From: a virus
DNA: 64,000 nucleotides
Strand: one strand, 5' to 3'
Virus record (IMG/VR): IMGVR_UViG_3300046005_001513
Span: 1 to 64,000 of that record
Every line of letters begins with the position of its first letter. Positions within the stretch are counted from its first letter, which is position 1. This document shows positions 28,084 to 35,431 of the stretch, piece after piece. The position numbers and the translations under genes were made by a program. Under the pieces are notes generated by a model, which saw nothing but the letters and a program-made list of their open reading frames with translations, did not search any database and was not told the DNA's origin.

Positions 28084-28545
28084 ATGTCTCATTTAGGTTT
28101 AGATTTAGAGTTCTTGATGGTAGTTATGGCTGGGCTGAATGCAGGTGCTTCATCTTATACACAACTAACTAGGGGTGAAGAGCTAATTCTCAGATTTGGT
28201 AACGACCACGCAGTCATTTTCACAGCAGAAGATTATAATTACCACTTGGCAATGCTTGAGCAAGAGGGTTATCTGCTGTTACACGATTCTAAATACAGAT
28301 TAAGTTTAAAAGGCTGGAGTGTTTTTAATAAGTTGAAATACTTAGACCGAACTGATTCATTTAGTTGGCTGGATGGGGTTGGTTTGGACGATGCTTTAGA
28401 ATACGTTCCATCAGGTTCAGAAGTAATAAAAAGTATCCAGGTTAATTTTGATACAGGTACTATTTACGGTGTCACGAAGGGCGGGGATGTTATAGCCAAG
28501 CATAGGCATAAAAAGGAAATAGAAGTATTGCTGCAAAGCATATAA
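28084..28545 (+). CDS. Unknown protein with winged-helix-like centre (153 aa)
   Basis: ATG 28084 with GGAGG at 28075. The segment MLEQEGYLLLHDSKYRLSLK followed by GWSVFNKL resembles the recognition helix and wing of a winged helix-turn-helix. The C-terminal part (IQVNFDTGTIYGVTKGGDVI) is sheet-rich. It is the first gene behind the attenuator-like structure, so a regulatory product is plausible but unproven. Confidence 0.55.
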   Translation: MSHLGLDLEFLMVVMAGLNAGASSYTQLTRGEELILRFGNDHAVIFTAEDYNYHLAMLEQEGYLLLHDSKYRLSLKGWSVFNKLKYLDRTDSFSWLDGVGLDDALEYVPSGSEVIKSIQVNFDTGTIYGVTKGGDVIAKHRHKKEIEVLLQSI

Positions 28546-28559
28546 GGTTTTAATCAAAG

Positions 28560-28585
28560 GCTCAAGCATAACGCTTGAGCTTTTT
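28560..28585 (+). terminator. Rho-independent terminator
   Basis: GCTCAAGC (28560-28567) and GCTTGAGC (28573-28580), loop ATAAC, then five Ts. Lies between the 28084 gene and the polymerase gene. Confidence 0.85.
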
Positions 28586-28610
28586 CTTGTACAAAAAAAA
28601 AGGATAAGAA

Positions 28611-31600
28611 ATGACAGACACATACGCGATCTTGGATTTCAACGGCTGTATTATTCACAGCTACAATTCAGGAAAAGATCCAGATGCTTACTTGGAAGAT
28701 GGAAAGTTATTAAACACACCAGGGTATGGCATCCAGGTATTGCTAGAACGGTACATATTACGAGTAGCTGCGTACGTACCACTGAATCATATCATCATCG
28801 TTGACGATGATGTCAAACCAGACAAAGAAGGTAAATTTAAAGACTTCCGCACGTTGCATGAGCCAAAGTACAAAAAAGCACGCAGAGAGAAAGGACCATC
28901 ACCAGAGATGAAGTATCTCCCAGAATTGAAGCGCCTAGCGATAGAGTTAGTCGAAGCAATGGGGATTCCATACGTGACCTTAGCGAATACAGAAGCGGAT
29001 GACGTGATTGCTTATCTTGCGATGAATTTACCAGGTGAAAAGCATATTTACACAACGGACGGTGATTTAGTAGCACTGGCGCAGTACCCAGGTGTAAGAA
29101 TTTTCCAAAAATTAGTAGAGACATTTAATTTTAAGGGTATAGCACCGAAGCATGTCAATTTGTACAAGTCGTTATGCGGTGATTCGTCTGATGGATATGG
29201 CGGTGTTAGCGGTTTTGGTCAGGTCAAATGGGATGCATTAAATCTCGCTCAAATCAACTATTTGGACGATGTTATTTCTAACAAGAACTTTGAAAAATTA
29301 GAAGCGGCTTATGCTAAGAGTCAAGATAAGTCCCTGAAAATTCTGTTAACAAAGCAAGAGGAATGGATATTAGCGTATGACATCCTTGCTAAACTTCAGC
29401 CTCAACGGGTCAATAGTAAACCAACAGAAACTTTCTTTGATGAAGTGTCAGGGCTTACAGTTAAGATCAAAGGAACAAACTTCAACAGATTAAACTGGGT
29501 TAAGAGAGTACCGAACCGCGCAGATTTGTTAGCAGTATTAGCACGAGCAGGGACTGATTACATGATGGATGTGCTTGAACAGTTCATGCCAACCCAGACG
29601 CTTGTTACCCCCGAAAACTTGAATTTAGAGGAAATCAAAGACCAGATTATGGAATCTCGTTATGTTTCACTCGATTGGGAAACTTATCAGGAAGATAACG
29701 CCAATTTTAAGAAGGCAAATCAAGGTAAAACATATGTAGATATGCTAGGGAGTAGGATTTCTGGCATGGGCATTACAATCGGGGATAACCTTGAACACAC
29801 GTATTACTTTCAGTTCGATCATGCTGATACTGAAAATAACTTAGACAAGGCGGTATTACTTGATATTTTGGACTCGATACCTTCAGATATGCCTGTTGTT
29901 GCGTTCAACTCATATTTCGAGATTTCTGTATTGCTTGCTGAGTTCAAAGCCACATTACCGATCATGCACGACCCGATGATTATGCACAAGCATATTGATG
30001 AGTTGAGTGATAAGCATGGCTTGAAAGATTTGAGCAAACGCTACTTATCGTATGACCAGTTACATTACGAAGATGTAATTGAAAAAGAAAAAACGATGCG
30101 GGATTACACAGGTGCTCATGTATTCCAGTACGGGGCGGATGATCCATTAGTAACTGGACATTTGTACGACTTCTTCGCTCTAACTTTGAACCTTGAAAAG
30201 TCATGGGATTTCGTCAGAGAGTGTGAATTCCCTACAGTACAGCTTCTTGCTGAGTCGTATGTATCAGGTGTTAGTTTTGATATTGATAAAGCGGAACATC
30301 AACTACAGGAAGATAAAGTGGTGTATGACAGATGCGTCTCACAGATACGAACTTTGTTGGATGATAACCCACTTACATACGCAGAAGCATTGCATAATGC
30401 AGCAGTGCTTTACAAAGCGGATGTAGACCCATTTGGTACGGACAGTGACCCTGCTGTGCACACATTAGCTGAAGCATTAAAATACTCTGAGTATAAAGAA
30501 ATCCCTCTAACTGGCACGCAGAAGATAGCAAGATGGACAGGAACGGAATTAAACTTAGATTCACCATTGCAAATGCAACGGCTGTTCTACGGTACACTAG
30601 GATTACCCATCAAAATTCGGGACTTCAAAGTATCAAAAACCCGTAAAAGTAAAGGATTAGAAGGAACTCCGCAAGTAAACAGTGATGCAATTGAAGAAGC
30701 AATATGTTCTGGTGACGCTGTTGATTGGAAAAAAGAGGTGCTTGAATGTTTTACTGAAGCGAAGAAATGTGCGACCAGGATCAAACTTTACTACAACAAG
30801 TTCCCTTTGTGGGTGCATCCGATTGATGGCAATGTACACCCGCGCTTTCAGTCTTGCGGCACAGAAAGCCGTAGACCTACTGGCGGTTCACCAAATTTAC
30901 TCCAACTTGGGAAGAAGGGAGAAGGTGTTAAAGTTAGAGAATGTATCGTACCGAATCGCAATAAGGGTCATGACTTAGTCTGCTCGATTGATTGGGATGG
31001 TGAAGAATTGCGAGTTATGGCTGGTCTATCAGGTGATGCAAACTTAACCTCATGTTATGTCGGTGATAACTTAAAAGACGCACACAGTATCGTTGCTGCT
31101 CAAATCATGGGATGTGACTATGATGTATTCATAGCCAACCGTAAAAGTGATGATAAAGAGATTTCTAAGAAGTATGATGACATTCGTAAGGCTGCGAAAA
31201 ACGTAAACTTTGCTTCAGCATATGGTTGTGGAGTTCCAAAACTAGCCCGAATGGTAAAAGTAGACGAGGACACTGCAAAAATGTACTTGGATGCAAAGAA
31301 AGCATCATACGCACGCCTTGAAGAGTGGAAAGAAGAAGTTAAAGAAGATTTGAAGCGTGATGGAAAAGTAACAACGCTGATGGGAAGCGTCAAGCATGCT
31401 TATGATTACTACACAGAAAGTGCTAAGGACATGCAAAGTTACTACGAAAGATCGTCTGTTAACTATGTTGTACAAGGTGTATGTGCTGATTATTTGAAAA
31501 GCGTATTAGCCACATTGCACAAATCAAGAACATTTAAAAGGCACAATGCTGACTTGATTGCACCTATTTATGACGAAATTGTGTTCTCGTGCCATTCATC

Positions 31601-31799
31601 CCAAGCAGTATCTTTGATTAAAGAAATCTATGCTGCGATGACGGTAGGAATCCCTGGGATACCAGTAAGAATGCTGGCTAACCCTGCTGTTGGAATCAAC
31701 TTTGGAAAGCAAATTGAAGTGCTCGAAGATTGTAATCAGATTTTAACAGATGAACTAATCGTAAAAGCTATCAATAAGGCTATCAGTCCCACACTCTAG
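28611..31799 (+). CDS. polA: DNA polymerase I with 5'-3' and 3'-5' exonuclease domains (1062 aa)
   Basis: Three domains in order. Residues 1 to about 310 are FEN-like (ILDFNGCI, ANTEADDVIAYLA, IYTTDGDL, LCGDSSDG acidic clusters). About 345-520 is a DnaQ-like proofreading domain (SLDWET at about 353, VVAFNSYFE, YGADDP). The rest is a family A polymerase: motif A SIDWDGEELRV (about 791-801), motif B RKAAKNVNFASAYG (about 859-872) and motif C PIYDEIVF (D987), where the common histidine is tyrosine. A complete three-domain Pol I is unusual in phages, which often lack the 5' nuclease. ATG 28611 after AAAGGA. Confidence 0.93.
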   Translation: MTDTYAILDFNGCIIHSYNSGKDPDAYLEDGKLLNTPGYGIQVLLERYILRVAAYVPLNHIIIVDDDVKPDKEGKFKDFRTLHEPKYKKARREKGPSPEMKYLPELKRLAIELVEAMGIPYVTLANTEADDVIAYLAMNLPGEKHIYTTDGDLVALAQYPGVRIFQKLVETFNFKGIAPKHVNLYKSLCGDSSDGYGGVSGFGQVKWDALNLAQINYLDDVISNKNFEKLEAAYAKSQDKSLKILLTKQEEWILAYDILAKLQPQRVNSKPTETFFDEVSGLTVKIKGTNFNRLNWVKRVPNRADLLAVLARAGTDYMMDVLEQFMPTQTLVTPENLNLEEIKDQIMESRYVSLDWETYQEDNANFKKANQGKTYVDMLGSRISGMGITIGDNLEHTYYFQFDHADTENNLDKAVLLDILDSIPSDMPVVAFNSYFEISVLLAEFKATLPIMHDPMIMHKHIDELSDKHGLKDLSKRYLSYDQLHYEDVIEKEKTMRDYTGAHVFQYGADDPLVTGHLYDFFALTLNLEKSWDFVRECEFPTVQLLAESYVSGVSFDIDKAEHQLQEDKVVYDRCVSQIRTLLDDNPLTYAEALHNAAVLYKADVDPFGTDSDPAVHTLAEALKYSEYKEIPLTGTQKIARWTGTELNLDSPLQMQRLFYGTLGLPIKIRDFKVSKTRKSKGLEGTPQVNSDAIEEAICSGDAVDWKKEVLECFTEAKKCATRIKLYYNKFPLWVHPIDGNVHPRFQSCGTESRRPTGGSPNLLQLGKKGEGVKVRECIVPNRNKGHDLVCSIDWDGEELRVMAGLSGDANLTSCYVGDNLKDAHSIVAAQIMGCDYDVFIANRKSDDKEISKKYDDIRKAAKNVNFASAYGCGVPKLARMVKVDEDTAKMYLDAKKASYARLEEWKEEVKEDLKRDGKVTTLMGSVKHAYDYYTESAKDMQSYYERSSVNYVVQGVCADYLKSVLATLHKSRTFKRHNADLIAPIYDEIVFSCHSSQAVSLIKEIYAAMTVGIPGIPVRMLANPAVGINFGKQIEVLEDCNQILTDELIVKAINKAISPTL

Positions 31800-31804
31800 C
31801 GTGT
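31791..31804. promoter_or_regulatory. Shared palindromic operator-like site
   Basis: ACACTCTAGCGTGT, lying across the polA stop codon. In an 18-bp context (CCCACACTCTAGCGTGTT) it is the exact reverse complement of the site inside the promoter at 25284. A TACAAT box follows at 31805. A related sequence is at 37049 inside a gene. Confidence 0.55.
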
Positions 31805-31827
31805 TACAATCTGAACAGTACGAACGC

Positions 31828-31858
31828 ATACGCAGCAGTTTATCTGTTGCGTATTTTA
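31828..31858 (+). terminator. Rho-independent terminator after polA
   Basis: ATACGCAGCAG (31828-31838) pairs with CTGTTGCGTAT (31844-31854) over 11 bp with one G-U, followed by TTTATT. Confidence 0.7.
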
Positions 31859-31887
31859 TTATTTAGAAATTCAACTTGAGAAATGAT

Positions 31888-32523
31888 ATGAGCAAAGAAG
31901 AACACATTCTGGCAGTAAAAAATAAAAATGTTTGGACAAATGGGTACTCAGAAATCCCAGCAGAACTAGGTTTGTCTGATATTTTTGGTGCGGAAGATTT
32001 AGTGATTGGTTCACGAGAATGGTTGGAAGAGGATGAAGGCTTTTTACAGCTGATTCCGTACTGTGTAATCACTTCTGAAAATGGTAATGTGTTAGCTTAC
32101 TCAAGAACAACTCAAACAGGCGAAAGTCGGTTGTCTGGTAAAGTTTCAATTGGGATTGGAGGTCACGTTAATGTTGAAGGGTTGAAACAGAGATCTGGAG
32201 TTATTGATACACTCGGCACAATTATGAACTCTACGTACCGTGAATTAGATGAAGAAATTTCACTCCCGCTAGACACTGATGCGCCGTTTAACATTCAGTT
32301 TAGAGGGTTTATCTACGACCCATCTGACGCGGTTGGAAGAGTACATCTTGGTTTGCTCATGGACTGCAAAATTGCACCAGAGCTTGAAAATTTAAAACAT
32401 AAGTTTTCTTCTGTAGACAAAGGTATCAATATTTTAGGATTTTTCCCTAAAGAATACTTGTTAAACTCAGATGAAATTTCACTTGAAGGTTGGTCGCGTA
32501 TCGCGTTAGAGGCTTTGAAATGA
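31888..32523 (+). CDS. Nudix-type phosphohydrolase-like protein (211 aa)
   Basis: ATG 31888 chosen over a TTG at 31876. GIGGHVNVEG, a longer than usual insertion, then STYRELDEEISL give the GG...REUxEE core of the Nudix box, as in the MutT-related predicted phosphoesterases of the COG4112 type. Such enzymes hydrolyse nucleoside diphosphate derivatives. Here it might remove damaged nucleotides or nucleotide signals during infection. The substrate cannot be told from sequence. First gene of the nuclease operon after the polA terminator. Confidence 0.65.
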   Translation: MSKEEHILAVKNKNVWTNGYSEIPAELGLSDIFGAEDLVIGSREWLEEDEGFLQLIPYCVITSENGNVLAYSRTTQTGESRLSGKVSIGIGGHVNVEGLKQRSGVIDTLGTIMNSTYRELDEEISLPLDTDAPFNIQFRGFIYDPSDAVGRVHLGLLMDCKIAPELENLKHKFSSVDKGINILGFFPKEYLLNSDEISLEGWSRIALEALK

Positions 32524-32732
32524 GATTTTTAAACAACGTTGTAGTTATATTGGTCTGGCAATTACTACAAATGTGTAGGTTGACATTAACCATGATTTCC
32601 AACCCAATTTTGATTCTTTTAAGATACAAATGGTTTTTAAAACAAGAAGATGACATTATTTGGGATGTTACTGTACAGTATGAAGAACAAATGATAGCTG
32701 TGACTAAATTTGTAGCGAGGTACTGGAAATGA
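32520..32732 (+). CDS. Small membrane protein (70 aa)
   Basis: ATGA overlap with the previous gene. One or two hydrophobic segments (FLNNVVVILVWQLLQMC and ISNPILILLRYKWFL), then a charged tail. Function unknown. Confidence 0.5.
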   Translation: MRFLNNVVVILVWQLLQMCRLTLTMISNPILILLRYKWFLKQEDDIIWDVTVQYEEQMIAVTKFVARYWK

Positions 32733-33454
32733 TCTGCATTTTTGATACAGAGACAACAGGATTCAAAGGGGATGTGATGGAACTTGGTTCCGTTATCATT
32801 ACTGATACAGGTGAAATGTATCACTTTAATGAACGGTGCAAGCCAATTGAGCCAGTTTCAAAAGGTGCTTTTGAAACGCATGGCATCTCTGATGAAGACG
32901 TTGCGGATTGCAGATCATCTTCTGTAGTCGTAAACGAATGGTTCAATGATATAAAAGAACTAGCATTGCGAGTCAAAGAGGATGTAGTATTCTGCGCTCA
33001 CAATCTTGTTTTTGACATGGGAATTTTAAAACAGCACATTTCCTTAGAGCCTGAAAAAAGAGTCTGTTCTTTAGAAGCCGCACGTAGGCTTTTCCCAGAG
33101 CTACCAAGTAAAAGTTTAGGTGATTTATACACTTATTTCGGGCTCAAGGAAGAAGTAAAAGCACATTCAGCTTTGGATGATTGTCTCATGGTTCATAGAA
33201 TCTTACCTTATCTCATGTCAGACTACTACGCTGAGGCGCATTACCAGTTACCTTTCGCCTTAGAAAAGGCAAGATTAAAGGCAATTGAAGACGCAAAGCC
33301 ACCAAAAATGCTTGAGCGTGTTCTTACTGGAAAAAAGAATAAGGGAAAACTTTTTACAGATGTAACGAAATCAGATTTAGAGTGGATGTACAACAACATG
33401 TTGAATAACAAGGATGTTATTTACACAACAGGGGTACTTCTTGGCAAACACTAA
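32729..33454 (+). CDS. DnaQ-like 3'-5' exonuclease (241 aa)
   Basis: ATGA overlap. DEDDh motifs: IFDTETTG (D5, E7), FCAHNLVFDMGIL (second Asp) and HSALDDCLM (His and Asp). The core spans about 165 residues, like the proofreading or exonuclease X families. The C-terminal extension ends in a WMYNN segment. Since polA has its own proofreading domain, a recombination or nucleotide-scavenging role is more likely. Confidence 0.8.
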   Translation: MICIFDTETTGFKGDVMELGSVIITDTGEMYHFNERCKPIEPVSKGAFETHGISDEDVADCRSSSVVVNEWFNDIKELALRVKEDVVFCAHNLVFDMGILKQHISLEPEKRVCSLEAARRLFPELPSKSLGDLYTYFGLKEEVKAHSALDDCLMVHRILPYLMSDYYAEAHYQLPFALEKARLKAIEDAKPPKMLERVLTGKKNKGKLFTDVTKSDLEWMYNNMLNNKDVIYTTGVLLGKH

Positions 33455-33875
33455 TGATGGCAAAGCACTTGAGGGTAAACTTCAAGAAACTTTGAAAACA
33501 TTTGCAAGTAAGCAACGAGGGTTTAATCATAGGTTTCCTGACACACGCACAGCGCGATCAGGAATAATTCCTTCGCAACCAGGCGATTACATGCTTTTAG
33601 TCCCAGGAAAAGCGATATTGATAGAAGCTAAAAGTACGATTACCGAAGCTCATATTTTTACGTTGGCGCATAAGAACAAAGTACAAATTGCACAGCATAG
33701 GAAGTGGCATAGGTCTTGCCACCCTAGTTTGTACCTCTGGATGGATTTAAAGCATGACATCATTGAGTTTCATGATGGAAGAAACATCGTTGAAAAAGTA
33801 GATAAACCACTATTCGTAGGCAAGAGTAAAGATATGTTATCAGCACTTAAAAAAATTGTAGAGGATTTAACATGA
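33441..33875 (+). CDS. PD-(D/E)xK nuclease, resolvase-like (144 aa)
   Basis: Start taken at TTG 33441 with AGGGG upstream, overlapping the previous gene; an ATG at 33414 is an alternative. PSQPGDYMLL (Asp) and ILIEAKST (E-x-K) form the PD-(D/E)xK site, preceded by a conserved RxGIIPS loop. This arrangement resembles phage Holliday-junction resolvases (RecU/Hjc-like). It sits with exonuclease and SbcCD genes, so recombination is the likely role. Confidence 0.65.
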   Translation: MANTNDGKALEGKLQETLKTFASKQRGFNHRFPDTRTARSGIIPSQPGDYMLLVPGKAILIEAKSTITEAHIFTLAHKNKVQIAQHRKWHRSCHPSLYLWMDLKHDIIEFHDGRNIVEKVDKPLFVGKSKDMLSALKKIVEDLT

Positions 33876-34096
33876 AAGTAGAAACATTAGACGGAGTGGA
33901 TTACCAGTTCGCCAAGATCAAGTCAGCAAGGCTTGTTCAGGGTGTGATTACCATTATCAACTGCCATAACATCAGCATAAGTTTTGTTAAGCAATCGGAG
34001 TACCCAAACGGGTTTAAGCAGATGGATTTGGGTGGTATTTTGAAAGATGCTGATTTTTCAGCCTTAGCTAACCATTTTTATTTGAGTGATTTCTGA
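33872..34096 (+). CDS. Unknown small protein (74 aa)
   Basis: ATGA overlap with the nuclease gene and one-base overlap with sbcD. Sheet-rich product (MKVETLDGVDYQFAKIKSAR...). Function unknown; its place in a recombination operon is the only clue. Confidence 0.55.
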   Translation: MKVETLDGVDYQFAKIKSARLVQGVITIINCHNISISFVKQSEYPNGFKQMDLGGILKDADFSALANHFYLSDF

Positions 34097-35112
34097 TGAT
34101 TAAGATATTTTCTGATCCACACATAGGGTGTACTCGTTCAAGCCACACAACTACAGCCAGTCGTGAAAAGTTAAAAGAGCATTTGTACTCATCTGCGATT
34201 CAACAAGTAACGTTTGATAACGATGATTTTGTTGTTTGTTGTGGTGATATGTTTGATACGTATTGGTCAGATTCACGTAGCCTACAGCTTGGCATGGAAG
34301 TTTATCATGGATGTGACTTAGTGCTCGAAGGAAATCACGATCACGCAAATAGAATGAATACGGACTCGTCCTTGTCATTCTTGAAGAAGTTAAATTCGCA
34401 TGTCCGAAACGAAGCAAATCAGCCAAAAGTCAATTATGAGTTCCACAAAGGTATTACCATGCAGGTGATTCATCATAAGTTTACTCAAGATTTGTTTGAT
34501 GAAGCCTTGTCTAAGGTTGTTGATGGAGACATACTTTTCTTACACTGTAACTATAACTCAGGATATGCAAAAGATGATGCGAGCCTTAACTTAACTAAAG
34601 AACAAGCTGAAATCTTGCTGACCAAGGTTAAACTGATTTTTATTGGACATGAACATGCTTACTCGGAACATTTTGGTGGAAGACTCATCTTGACGGGCAA
34701 CACACACCCTACATCCTTTTCTGACATTTCTGATAAATATTCTTGGAGCGTTGATCAGGATTTGAATGTAACGAAAAAGCTGATATGGGATGCAAAGAAA
34801 AACTCTATTAAGTTTGACTACAAGTCCCTTTTTGAAGACATTTATTTAGACGGCTATCAGTTTATTGAGATCACTGGTGTAGCTGAAAGATCAGAATTAC
34901 CAGCGATTGCTCGTGCAGTCTCGAATCTTTGGAAAACTTATTCTACGGCATTGATGATTAAAAATTCAGTAGTCTGTGAAAAACAGGAAGTCAAAGTTGC
35001 TGAAACGACTAAGTTTGTAGATTCGTTAGCTCAAGTGACATCTGAGTTACATGATACAAAATTGAAAGAAATATGGGAGTATTACATGGAGAAGCTAAGT
35101 GAGACTGATTAG
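34096..35112 (+). CDS. sbcD: SbcD/Mre11-type nuclease subunit
   Basis: 338 residues. Metallophosphoesterase motifs in order: D7-x-H9 (FSDPHIG), CCGDMFD, GNHDH (N80, H81, D82), and GHEH (H185, H187). This is the two-metal site of Mre11-family nucleases, corresponding to gp47 of T4. It should pair with the SbcC-like ATPase at 35428 to process DNA ends and hairpins. Two small helix-turn-helix ORFs separate the pair. Confidence 0.88.
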   Translation: MIKIFSDPHIGCTRSSHTTTASREKLKEHLYSSAIQQVTFDNDDFVVCCGDMFDTYWSDSRSLQLGMEVYHGCDLVLEGNHDHANRMNTDSSLSFLKKLNSHVRNEANQPKVNYEFHKGITMQVIHHKFTQDLFDEALSKVVDGDILFLHCNYNSGYAKDDASLNLTKEQAEILLTKVKLIFIGHEHAYSEHFGGRLILTGNTHPTSFSDISDKYSWSVDQDLNVTKKLIWDAKKNSIKFDYKSLFEDIYLDGYQFIEITGVAERSELPAIARAVSNLWKTYSTALMIKNSVVCEKQEVKVAETTKFVDSLAQVTSELHDTKLKEIWEYYMEKLSETD

Positions 35113-35257
35113 TATAAAAGAGTTTGCAAAAGAAACAGGCAAGCCAAAAATGCTAGTTAAGTCCTATGTAAAAAGTTTTGGATTGAGACCTGCGGGGGTC
35201 AATAGCTTTAAGGATTTTGTTTATGATCATAACGCATTAAAAAGAATTGTAATGTAA
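35099..35257 (+). CDS. Small helix-turn-helix protein (52 aa)
   Basis: GTG start overlapping the end of sbcD, with GGAG upstream. MRLISIKEFAKETGKPKMLV then KSYVKSFGLRPAG has the spacing of an excisionase-like helix-turn-helix and resembles the repeats of the 12138 protein. Likely a DNA-binding accessory. Confidence 0.45.
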   Translation: MRLISIKEFAKETGKPKMLVKSYVKSFGLRPAGVNSFKDFVYDHNALKRIVM

Positions 35258-35260
35258 GCC

Positions 35261-35431
35261 ATGAAAACTTATCAAGACATAATGGACAGACTTGGGGTGA
35301 CTAGAATGCAAGTAGAAATGGCATGTTACTCTGGAAGAATCCCCCACGACTGGGCTGACGATGAAAAACTAGAGTTCTACTTACGCATATGGCAATTAAG
35401 ACTCAACAAAAATAAGGACAACAGTAAATGA
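35261..35431 (+). CDS. Small helix-turn-helix-like protein (56 aa)
   Basis: ATG 35261, ending in an ATGA overlap with sbcC. MKTYQDIMDRLGVTRMQVEM then ACYSGRIPHDW resembles a phage Cro/excisionase helix-turn-helix in which the SGRIP turn follows the recognition helix. Confidence 0.5.
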   Translation: MKTYQDIMDRLGVTRMQVEMACYSGRIPHDWADDEKLEFYLRIWQLRLNKNKDNSK

